Below are positions 32,503 to 38,742 of a stretch of DNA of 43,834 nt, one piece after another. Below the pieces are notes generated by a model. That model was given only the letters and a program-made list of their open reading frames with translations, was not told the origin of the DNA and ran no database searches. A program made the position numbers and the translations under genes. Origin of the DNA: Cellulosimicrobium cellulans (lineage in GTDB: Bacteria; Actinomycetota; Actinomycetes; Actinomycetales; Cellulomonadaceae); NCBI RefSeq assembly GCF_001722485.1, contig NZ_LWGL01000011.1:1-43834 (forward strand), in the 5' to 3' direction. Numbering within the stretch: position 1 is the stretch's first letter; every line of letters begins with the position of its first letter.

Positions 32503-33407
32503 CGGGCCCGTTCGCGGGGGCCGGCCGGCGCGGGCGTGCGCCGCGCGACGCGACGCCGCCGGGGACCGTGCGGCTCGTGCTGCGGCCGTTCGGCTACCTC
32601 GCGATCGGCCTCGTGTGGCTCGCGATCGCGCTCCTCCTGCTCGGCCTGTACGTCGCGCTCGGCGTGCACTCGGTGTCCGAGCCGGTCGAGGACCAGACGC
32701 CGTGGTGGGAGTTCCGCGACACGGTGGGTGCGAGCCTCGGCGTCGCGGTCGGGCTCCTCCCGTTCGTCACCCTGCTCGCGGGCCCGGTGGCCTGGTACAT
32801 GGCGTGCGCGACGTGGCCGCTCGCCGCGCTGTCGTTCGTCCACGTCGGGCGCTCGCTGCGCCCGGCGTTCCGGGGAGAGCCGCTGTCACGCACGACCTAC
32901 GCGATGCCGGGGACGACGCTCGGTCCGCCGACGCCGGGCCCGGTCGCCCTGTCGCTGATCCCGGTGCGCGAGTCCCGGCTCACGACCGTGCTCCTGCGCT
33001 TCTACGCCTGCGGCTGGCAGCCCGCCGACCGGGACTTCGTGGCGGCGCTCCCCGCAGGCCTCGCCTGGGCGCCGGCGACCGCCGCCGTGTCGCCCCTGCT
33101 CGCGACGCCGGTGCGCGCGGCGCTCGCGGGCGTCGCCCTCGCGCTCTACGCGTGGAGCGCGGTGCTGCTGCGGGAGGCGTGGCTCCGGCGCTTCCACCCG
33201 GGACGCGCCCGCCGGACGCCCGGCCGCCGGAGGGCGGACGCCGAACGGGCCCGTGCGCGGACGGAGGCCGAGCCGCTGACCGCGCTGACGAGCGACGCGA
33301 TCGGCGAGCGTCGTGAGGCCGTGCTCCGCGCGCGCGAACGGCGGTTGCGGGCGCAGGCGCGGCGGGACGACGGACGGCGCGCCGGGCGCGGCCACGCGGA
33401 TCGGTGA
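32499..33407 (+). CDS. Membrane protein of unknown function coupled to ptrB
   Basis: 302 aa starting at GTG 32499, overlapping the ptrB stop by four bases, with GGGGGAGCG upstream. About four hydrophobic segments: PFGYLAIGLVWLAIALLLLG, SLGVAVGLLPFVTLLAGPVA with WYMACATWPLAALSFV, and a C-terminal pair AAVSPLLATPVRAALAGVAL. The last ~70 residues are a highly basic cytoplasmic tail (Arg/Ala/Glu-rich), probably helical. No family is recognised. Coupling to ptrB suggests co-expression, but the function is unknown. The PHO-box-like repeats begin about 20 bp after its stop. Confidence 0.72.
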   Translation: MTGPFAGAGRRGRAPRDATPPGTVRLVLRPFGYLAIGLVWLAIALLLLGLYVALGVHSVSEPVEDQTPWWEFRDTVGASLGVAVGLLPFVTLLAGPVAWYMACATWPLAALSFVHVGRSLRPAFRGEPLSRTTYAMPGTTLGPPTPGPVALSLIPVRESRLTTVLLRFYACGWQPADRDFVAALPAGLAWAPATAAVSPLLATPVRAALAGVALALYAWSAVLLREAWLRRFHPGRARRTPGRRRADAERARARTEAEPLTALTSDAIGERREAVLRARERRLRAQARRDDGRRAGRGHADR

Positions 33408-33426
33408 GCGCCCGTCGGCAGCATTC

Positions 33427-33464
33427 GAACAAGCCTTCGAACGCTCGGTGAACTGTCGATGAAC
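33427..33464 (-). promoter_or_regulatory. PHO-box-like direct repeats upstream of pit
   Basis: Four GTTC units on the minus strand (GAAC on the plus strand at 33427-33430, 33439-33442, 33450-33453 and 33461-33464), spaced 12, 11 and 11 bp. Two full units read GTTCATCGACA and GTTCACCGAGC, close to the actinobacterial PhoP box GTTCACC-n4 with 11-bp period. The last unit overlaps the -35 position of the putative pit promoter (-10 CAGGAT 33482-33487). PhoP control is inferred. Confidence 0.6.
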
Positions 33465-33481
33465 ACTGGCAGAAGAATCCA

Positions 33482-33487
33482 CAGGAT
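33482..33487 (+). promoter_or_regulatory. Putative -10 of leaderless pit
   Basis: CAGGAT lies exactly 6 nt before GTG 33494. A 17-bp spacer places the -35 at 33459-33464, inside the last PHO-like unit. Confidence 0.45.
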
Positions 33488-33493
33488 GGTCGG

Positions 33494-34789
33494 GTGGGCT
33501 GTTCGCGTGCCCCCACCATGGAGTACGTGACCGAGACGCTCCTGCTGGTGCTCGTCGTCGTGACCGCACTGGCCTTCGACTTCACGAACGGCTTCCACGA
33601 CACGGGCAACGCGATGGCCACCTCCATCGCCACGCGCGCCCTCAAGCCCAAGACCGCCGTCGCCCTCTCCGCCGTCCTCAACCTCGTCGGCGCCTTCCTC
33701 TCGCTCGCCGTCGCGGCGACGATCGCGAAGGGCCTCGTCGACGCGAACGTGATCACCCTCGAGGTGGTGCTCGCCGGCCTCGTCGGCGGCATCACCTGGA
33801 ACCTCCTGACATGGCTCCTCGGCCTGCCGTCGAGCTCGTCGCACGCCCTCGTCGGCGGCGTGGTGGGCTCCGTGCTCGCCGCGGTCGGCACGTCGGGCGT
33901 CATCTGGACCGGCGTCGCCGCGAAGGTCCTCATCCCCGCCCTGCTCGCGCCGCTCGTCGCGATCGGCGTGGCCGCCGTCGGCACGTGGCTCGTCGCCCGC
34001 CTGACGCGCGGCGTCCCCGAGAGCACGAGCACGCGCGCCTTCCGCTGGGGCCAGGTCGGCTCCGCGTCGCTCGTCTCCCTCGCGCACGGCACGAACGACG
34101 CCCAGAAGTCGATGGGCATCATCCTGCTCGCGCTCATCGCGGGCGGCGCCGTCCCCGCCGACTCGAGCGTCCCGTTCTGGGTCATCGGCTCGTGCGCCCT
34201 GTTCATGGCGCTGGGCACCTACCTCGGCGGCTGGCGCATCATCCGCACGCTCGGCAAGGGCCTCGTCGAGATCGACACCCGCCAGGGCATGGCCGCGGAG
34301 TCGTCCTCCGCGGCGGTCATCCTGCTGTCCGGCTTCTTCGGCTTCTCGCTGTCGACGACGCACGTCGCCACCGGCTCGATCCTCGGCTCGGGCGTCGGCA
34401 TGCCGGGCGCGAAGGTCCGCTGGGGCGTCGCGGGCCGCATGCTCGCCGCGTGGGGCCTGACCCTTCCGGCCGCCGGCCTCGTCGGCGCGCTGTGCTACTG
34501 GATCCAGGCCGGCATCGGCGGGGCCCTCGGCACGGTCGCCGTGTTCGGCATCCTCATCGCGACGTCCGTCGCCATCTGGGTCGCGTCGCGCCGCAAGCCG
34601 GTCGACCACAACAACGTCAACGACGACTGGGAGGACGACGCCGCGCCGTCCGCCGCCGACCGCGAGCCCGTGCTCGCGGACGCGGCCGCCACCCCGGCCG
34701 TCGCCGCCACCGCCTCGCCCGAGGAGGGTGCGGTCACCGCCGCCCCGTCCGCCGAGCCGCACGGCGCGCGTCAGCGCGCCGGCGTCTGA
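33494..34789 (+). CDS. pit: Inorganic phosphate transporter Pit
   Basis: 431 aa from GTG 33494, favoured by CAGGAT 6 nt upstream; ATG 33518 (MEYVTETLL) is the alternative and has no ribosome-binding site. About ten TM helices in two inverted halves. The two PiT signatures are DFTNGFHDTGNAMATSIATR near the N-terminus and SLAHGTNDAQKSMGIILLAL in the second half (the GxNDA element). GLPSSSSHALVGGVVGSV and FSLSTTHVATGSILGSGVG are the paired P-S-x-S/T-H motifs. The C-terminal ~75 residues are hydrophilic and Ala-rich. It imports phosphate, usually as a metal-phosphate with H+. It is co-transcribed with a 93-aa membrane protein. Confidence 0.93.
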   Translation: MGCSRAPTMEYVTETLLLVLVVVTALAFDFTNGFHDTGNAMATSIATRALKPKTAVALSAVLNLVGAFLSLAVAATIAKGLVDANVITLEVVLAGLVGGITWNLLTWLLGLPSSSSHALVGGVVGSVLAAVGTSGVIWTGVAAKVLIPALLAPLVAIGVAAVGTWLVARLTRGVPESTSTRAFRWGQVGSASLVSLAHGTNDAQKSMGIILLALIAGGAVPADSSVPFWVIGSCALFMALGTYLGGWRIIRTLGKGLVEIDTRQGMAAESSSAAVILLSGFFGFSLSTTHVATGSILGSGVGMPGAKVRWGVAGRMLAAWGLTLPAAGLVGALCYWIQAGIGGALGTVAVFGILIATSVAIWVASRRKPVDHNNVNDDWEDDAAPSAADREPVLADAAATPAVAATASPEEGAVTAAPSAEPHGARQRAGV

Positions 34790-34800
34790 GAGGAACCGTC

Positions 34801-35082
34801 GTGTCCTTCATCGAGATCGACTCCCTGCTCAAGGTCGTCGTCGCCGGCCTGATCGTCGGCGCCGGCCTGCCCGCCCTGTTCGCACTGGGCGTCCGCCTCG
34901 CCGCCGGGCGCACCACGCCCGCCGCGGTCGACGCTGAGGGCGCGCAGCTCACGCCGTCGGGCGAGGTGGTGACGGTGGAGCGCGCGTCGAACGCGCGGAT
35001 CGTCGCGGCCGGCGTCTGCTTCCTCGTCGTCGTGCTCGCCGTCGCGGGCGGCATCCTGTTCCTCGCGAGCGGCGGCCACTGA
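34801..35082 (+). CDS. Small two-helix membrane protein downstream of pit
   Basis: 93 aa from GTG 34801 behind AGAGGA, 11 bp after the pit stop. Two TM helices: LLKVVVAGLIVGAGLPALFALG near the N-terminus and VAAGVCFLVVVLAVAGGIL near the C-terminus, joined by about 40 hydrophilic residues. No family name is known to me, but small membrane proteins are often found directly after actinobacterial pit genes, and the spacing implies an operon. A role as an accessory or regulatory subunit of Pit is a guess. Transcription would end at the long inverted repeat 46 bp downstream. Confidence 0.75.
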   Translation: MSFIEIDSLLKVVVAGLIVGAGLPALFALGVRLAAGRTTPAAVDAEGAQLTPSGEVVTVERASNARIVAAGVCFLVVVLAVAGGILFLASGGH

Positions 35083-35127
35083 CCTACGGCGTGACCGACT
35101 GCGCCCTGCCGCCCAAAGGCCTGGCCG

Positions 35128-35195
35128 CGAGATAGAGGGTTCTCGCCGAGATAGAGGGAGATTCCCCTCTACCTCGGCGGGAACCCTCTATCTCG
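35128..35195. terminator. 31-bp-stem inverted repeat between convergent genes
   Basis: Arms 35128-35158 and 35165-35195 pair over 31 positions: 28 Watson-Crick and 3 that become wobble pairs on one strand. The loop is 6 nt. Each arm contains the decamer CGAGATAGAG (or CGAGGTAGAG) twice. It lies between the end of the pit operon and the end of the GH3 gene, so a bidirectional terminator is likely. A related set is at 38650-38742. Confidence 0.75.
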
Positions 35196-35215
35196 TGGAG
35201 CTCTCGGCGCCCGGG

Positions 35216-36433
35216 TCAGCCCAGGCGCTCCTTGGCTGCGAGGACCCGCAGCACCGCGGCGTCGACCTTCGCCGCGAACGCCTCGTCCTGCGAGGCCCGC
35301 GCCACCACGGCGGCGACCATCTCGGGCACGACCGTCGGGTCGGCCGACGCGAGGACCATGTCCCCGCCCGCCTCGATCGCCAGGACGGCCCGGTCCCCGG
35401 GCGACCAGCCCTGCACCTGCGCGGCCGCCGACACGTCGTCGGTGATCACCACGCCGTCGTACCCGAGGTCGCCGCGCAGCATCCCGTCGACGACGACCGG
35501 CGAGAACCCGGCGGGCAGGCTCGGGTCGATCTGCGTGTAGACGGCGGTCGACGTCATGACGAACGCCGCGCCGGCCTCGATGCCCGACGCGAAGACTCGG
35601 ACGGACGCGTCGTCGCGCGTCGTGACGTCGTCGGTCACGCCCGCGGTGGTGTCGGTGTTCGCGGTGACGCGCCCGAGGCCGGGGAAGTGCTTGATCGTCA
35701 CGTCGACCCCCGCGGCCTCCATGCCGGCGCTGAACGCGTTCGCGTGCGACGTCACGACGTCGGGCGTGAACCCGTAGCTGCGCCCGAACGCCCCGATCGG
35801 TGGGTTCCGCGCGGCCGACCCCTCGGGCACGAGATCCATGACGGGCGCCAGGTTGAGGTTCACCCCGGCGGCGGCGAGCTCGGAGCCCCACGTCGTCGCG
35901 TCCCGCTGCAGCGCGGCGGGGTCGAGCCGTGACTGGTCGAGGGCGCTCGGGACGTCGGAGAACCCCGGTCCGCGCAGCACCTGGACGCTGCCGCCCTCCT
36001 GGTCCGTCGCGACGAACAGCGGCGTGCCGCGCGTGGACTCCGGGGAGACGAGCGCCGTGAACCCGGTGACGAGGTCCGCCGTCGGGCCGGTCCCGGCCTG
36101 CGAGCGTCCCGCGAGGAACACGTTGCCCACGTGCAGCTGCGACACGGCGTCGTAGCTGGCCTGCTGCGGGGCGCGCACGTCGACGCCGACCATGAAGAGC
36201 TGGCCCACCTTCTGCTCGAGCGTCCACCCGGCGAGGGGGTCGGGCGGGGGCGTGGACGGCGAGGGCGCCGGTTCCGTGGGCGACGCGGGCGCGTCCGGGG
36301 TGGTGGGGGACTCCGTGGGCGGCGCGGCCCCGGGGGCCGCGGGCCGCAGGGCCCACCACGCGACGGCGGCGAGCGCCGCGACGGTGGCGACGACGGCGAC
36401 GACGACCCACGTCGTCCGGGCTCGGCTCCCCAC
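35216..36433 (-). CDS. nagZ: GH3 beta-N-acetylhexosaminidase (NagZ-like), membrane-anchored
   Basis: 405 aa from GTG 36433, decided by GGAGGTGG a few nt upstream; the reading frame stays open further upstream but runs opposite the GNAT gene. Signal anchor TTWVVVAVVATVAALAAVAWW, then a Pro/Thr/Ser-rich linker (residues 32-68), then a GH3 domain: GWTLEQKVGQLFMVGVDV, LFVATDQEGGSVQVLRGPGF (substrate-binding DxEGG), NLNLAPVMDL, the KHFPG motif in VTIKHFPGLGRVTANTD, and VVITDDVSA with the nucleophile Asp. Members remove GlcNAc from peptidoglycan fragments. The anchor and linker place it outside the membrane, unlike cytoplasmic E. coli NagZ. Confidence 0.9.
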   Translation of the reverse strand: MGSRARTTWVVVAVVATVAALAAVAWWALRPAAPGAAPPTESPTTPDAPASPTEPAPSPSTPPPDPLAGWTLEQKVGQLFMVGVDVRAPQQASYDAVSQLHVGNVFLAGRSQAGTGPTADLVTGFTALVSPESTRGTPLFVATDQEGGSVQVLRGPGFSDVPSALDQSRLDPAALQRDATTWGSELAAAGVNLNLAPVMDLVPEGSAARNPPIGAFGRSYGFTPDVVTSHANAFSAGMEAAGVDVTIKHFPGLGRVTANTDTTAGVTDDVTTRDDASVRVFASGIEAGAAFVMTSTAVYTQIDPSLPAGFSPVVVDGMLRGDLGYDGVVITDDVSAAAQVQGWSPGDRAVLAIEAGGDMVLASADPTVVPEMVAAVVARASQDEAFAAKVDAAVLRVLAAKERLG

Positions 36434-36533
36434 GGGACCACCTCCGACGCACACCGTAGCCGAGCAGGGTGACGCCGACTCGGGGGCGGCCCCGGACGGG
36501 ACCGCCGTAAAAAGGACGTGCGCGGCGGCGACC

Positions 36534-36553
36534 GGGCACGAATGATCGTGCCC
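36534..36553. repeat. 20-bp dyad spanning the GNAT start codon
   Basis: GGGCACGA-ATGA-TCGTGCCC: perfect 8-bp arms with a 4-base loop that contains the ATG at 36542. It could be an operator at the start of the gene or an mRNA hairpin presenting the start codon in its loop. Confidence 0.65.
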
Positions 36554-37039
36554 GTGCAGGAACGGTCCGTGCTGGTGCGCGACTACGAGACGGGCGACGC
36601 CGAGGCGACCCTGCGTATCTTCGAGCGGGCGATCACGCGGACCGCCCGGTCCCGCTACACCGAGGAGCAGGTGCGGGCCTGGCTCGGCGGCTCGCGCGAC
36701 CTCGAGCAGTGGGGCGCCGAGCGGCGGCGCGTGCGGACCTTCGTCGCCGAGGTCGGCGGCGTCGTCGCCGGGTTCACCGACCTGGACGACGACGGCTACG
36801 TGGACCGGCTCTTCGTCGACCCGGACCACGGCCGCCGCGGCGTCGCCCGCGCCCTGCTGGCGGCCGTGCTCGCGGCGGCGCGGAGCGCGGGCCTGCCCGA
36901 GCTGACCACGCACGCCAGCCTCGTGGCGCGCCCGGTGTTCGAGCGCGAGGGGTTCCGCGTGGTGCACCAGGAGGAGGTGCAGCGGGACGGCGTGCCGCTC
37001 GTCCGGTTCCTCATGCGCACGCGTCTCGCGGGGGAGTGA
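36542..37039 (+). CDS. GNAT family N-acetyltransferase
   Basis: 165 aa from ATG 36542; GTG 36518, 36548 and 36554 are in-frame alternatives and no clear ribosome-binding site decides. The GNAT fold is indicated by LVRDYETGDAEATLRIFERA (beta1/alpha1), TFVAEVGGVVAGFTDLDDDG, and the acetyl-CoA loop DRLFVDPDHGRRGVARALLA (R/Q-x-x-G-x-G/A form, here R-R-G-V-A). ASLVARPVFEREGFRVVHQE is the usual C-terminal half. The substrate is unknown; EEQVRAWL resembles the group of small cytoplasmic acetyltransferases that modify amines or protein N-termini. It is divergent from the GH3 gene and converges with an SRPBCC gene. Confidence 0.86.
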   Translation: MIVPVQERSVLVRDYETGDAEATLRIFERAITRTARSRYTEEQVRAWLGGSRDLEQWGAERRRVRTFVAEVGGVVAGFTDLDDDGYVDRLFVDPDHGRRGVARALLAAVLAAARSAGLPELTTHASLVARPVFEREGFRVVHQEEVQRDGVPLVRFLMRTRLAGE

Positions 37040-37070
37040 CGGCCCACCCGGCCCGTGGCGCGGCGTCGGC

Positions 37071-37099
37071 GTGCGGACCGGTCGGGGTGCGGACCGGTC
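37071..37099. repeat. 13-bp direct repeat forming a hairpin between convergent genes
   Basis: gtgcggaccggtc occurs at 37071-37083 and 37087-37099. Because GACCGGTC is self-complementary, the two copies (37076-37083 and 37092-37099) can also pair as an 8-bp stem with an 8-nt loop. The second copy runs into the SRPBCC stop codon. Possible bidirectional terminator. Confidence 0.55.
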
Positions 37100-37520
37100 A
37101 CTGCACGCCGTCGTGCCCGGCGAGCGTCGCGAGGGCCTTGCACCACAGGGCGTGCGCCCGCTCCGCGCGGTCGGCCGTCTCGATGTTCTCCTCGACGACG
37201 TGCACGGTCGTGCCGGAGTCGTCGGGCTCGAGCGTGATGGAGATGTCGTGGTAGTTCTCGGGCTCGTCCGGGAGGTCCATCGTCGGCGAGAAGTGTGTGA
37301 ACCGCAGCAGACGCGGGCGCTCGACGGCGACGACCTTGCCCCAGTCGGCGAACTCGCGGCCCATGTAGTGGCCCTCGAACGTCACGGGGCTGCCTGGCTG
37401 GTAGTCCGTCTCGACGTTCATGCCGAGCATCCAGCGCGCGCCCGGGTGGACCATCTGCGACCACACGACCTCCGGCGGTCGCGCGACGTGGACGGTGCAG
37501 GTCGTGGTGTGACCGGTCAT
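37098..37520 (-). CDS. SRPBCC family protein (polyketide cyclase/AHSA1-like)
   Basis: 140 aa, ATG 37520 behind a strong GGAGGT. The START/Bet v1-like fold is indicated by TTTCTVHVARPPEVVWSQMV (first strand and helix), VTFEGHYMGREFADWGKVVA, VERPRLLRFTHFSP and the closing strand/long helix ISITLEPDDSGTTVHVVEEN ... ALWCKALATLAGH. Proteins of this shape bind hydrophobic ligands or act as Hsp90 co-chaperone-like Aha1 domains; no ligand can be inferred. Cytoplasmic. It sits alone between the GNAT gene and a divergent alpha/beta-hydrolase gene. Confidence 0.85.
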   Translation of the reverse strand: MTGHTTTCTVHVARPPEVVWSQMVHPGARWMLGMNVETDYQPGSPVTFEGHYMGREFADWGKVVAVERPRLLRFTHFSPTMDLPDEPENYHDISITLEPDDSGTTVHVVEENIETADRAERAHALWCKALATLAGHDGVQ

Positions 37521-37617
37521 CGGTACCTCCTGGGGGGTGGGGCCTGGAGCGACCGTAGACCGTCGCAGCCTGCACGGCAGCCCGGACGGTCGTGCGGCGG
37601 GTCACACCGCCCGTGGG

Positions 37618-37623
37618 TAGGTT
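37618..37623 (+). promoter_or_regulatory. Putative -10 of leaderless hydrolase gene
   Basis: TAGGTT ends 7 nt before GTG 37631; no ribosome-binding site. Confidence 0.45.
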
Positions 37624-37630
37624 CGCCCGC

Positions 37631-38659
37631 GTGACCCGACTCGTGCTCCTCCACGGCCGCGACAACGCCGGGCTCGACGCGGAGGAGCTCGAGCGCACGT
37701 GGCTCGCGGTGCTGCGCGCGGGTCTCGACGCGGCCGGGACGCCGCGCGACCTGGCCGACGACGACGCCTCCTTCGTGTTCTACGGCGACGCCCTCGCGGC
37801 GCTCACGGGGCGGGCCGACGTCGTGCCGCCCGTCACCGTGCACGCCGTGCCGGGGTCCCGGGACGCTGACGGTGCCGACGGCGCCGACGGTCGGCCGCTC
37901 GACCTGCCCGAGGACGAGCTGGCCTTCCTCGTCGAGGTCGCGCGCGAGGTGCTGCACGGTGCGGGCGTGGACGACGCGCAGGTGCGGCGCGAGGCGGACG
38001 GCGCGGTCGCCGCGCAGGGTCTCGGCGTCGACCTCGGGGACCTCGGCGGCTGGGCGAACGCGCTGCTGTCGGCGCTCGACCGTCACGTGCCCGGGCTGAG
38101 CGGCGCCGTCCTGCTCCTGCTCGTGCGCGACGTCTGGGCGTACGTGAACGAGCCCGCGGTGCGGCGCGCGGTCGACGAGGCCGTCGTCGCCGCGATGCCG
38201 ACGGACGAGCCGGCGGTCGTCGTCGCGCACTCGCTCGGCTCCGTCGTGGCGTACGCGGTGCTGCGCGACCACGACCGCGACGTCACCGGTCGGGGCGGTG
38301 CGCGCTGGGACGTGCCCCTGCTCCTCACGCTCGGGTCGCCGCTCGCCGTCCGGGCCGTGCGCGACGTCCTCGCGGCGCGTGCCCCGCTGCGCGTCCCCGG
38401 GGCGGTGCGCCGCTGGGTCGCCGCGCGCGACTTGCGCGACGCGCTCGCGCTGCACGACCTCGGGCCGTCGGCGTTCCCGCTCGAGCCCGGCTCGCCGCCG
38501 ATCGAGGACCTCGTCGTCGACAACCGCGCGCCGGGGCACCACGCGGCGGCCGTCCTGCTCGACGGCCGCACTCCCGCCGGCTACCTCGCCGTGCCGGAGG
38601 TCGCGCACGCCGTCGGCACGGCCCTCCCCGGCGAGACAGCGGCTCAGGTCGCGAGGTAG
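37631..38659 (+). CDS. Alpha/beta hydrolase fold protein, lipase-like
   Basis: 342 aa from GTG 37631, chosen because TAGGTT lies 7 nt upstream and the product then starts at the first strand TRLVLLHGRDNAG. The nucleophile elbow is VVVAHSLGSVVAYAVLRDHD (AHSLGS), typical of GHSxG hydrolases of the lipase/serine esterase type. LLLTLGSPLAVRAVRDVLAA is the strand after the elbow. The C-terminal histidine candidate is in DNRAPGHHAAAVLL. It has an unusually long region of about 180 residues before the nucleophile, mostly helical. Substrate unknown. The TAG stop is part of a GCGAGGTAGAGC repeat unit. Confidence 0.82.
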   Translation: MTRLVLLHGRDNAGLDAEELERTWLAVLRAGLDAAGTPRDLADDDASFVFYGDALAALTGRADVVPPVTVHAVPGSRDADGADGADGRPLDLPEDELAFLVEVAREVLHGAGVDDAQVRREADGAVAAQGLGVDLGDLGGWANALLSALDRHVPGLSGAVLLLLVRDVWAYVNEPAVRRAVDEAVVAAMPTDEPAVVVAHSLGSVVAYAVLRDHDRDVTGRGGARWDVPLLLTLGSPLAVRAVRDVLAARAPLRVPGAVRRWVAARDLRDALALHDLGPSAFPLEPGSPPIEDLVVDNRAPGHHAAAVLLDGRTPAGYLAVPEVAHAVGTALPGETAAQVAR

Positions 38660-38742
38660 AGCTCCGGGGCTCTATCTCGCGGCCTGCAGTTCTACCTCGC
38701 GGACGGCGGCTCTACCCCGCGACCCGGGGCTCCACCTCGGCG
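38650..38742. repeat. CGAGRTAGAG repeat cluster between convergent genes
   Basis: Five related units: GCGAGGTAGAGC at 38651-38662 (plus orientation), then four in the opposite orientation: GCTCTATCTCGCG at about 38669-38681, TTCTACCTCGCG near 38690, GCTCTACCCCGCG at about 38709-38721 and GCTCCACCTCG near 38729. The first two pair as a hairpin (38650-38662 with 38669-38681, one G-U pair, 6-nt loop). Both flanking stop codons (TAG 38657-38659; minus-strand TAG 38714-38712) lie inside units. Same core as the inverted repeat at 35128-35195. Confidence 0.7.

Noticed and set aside
35128-35195. Insertion sequence or MITE ends
   Set aside because: No target-site duplication or transposase is visible and the arms meet at a 6-nt loop; a hairpin terminator explains it better, although a mobile origin cannot be excluded.
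36434-36967. N-terminal extension of the GH3 protein
   Set aside because: The frame is open but lies opposite the GNAT gene; a strong ribosome-binding site and signal anchor fix the start at 36433.
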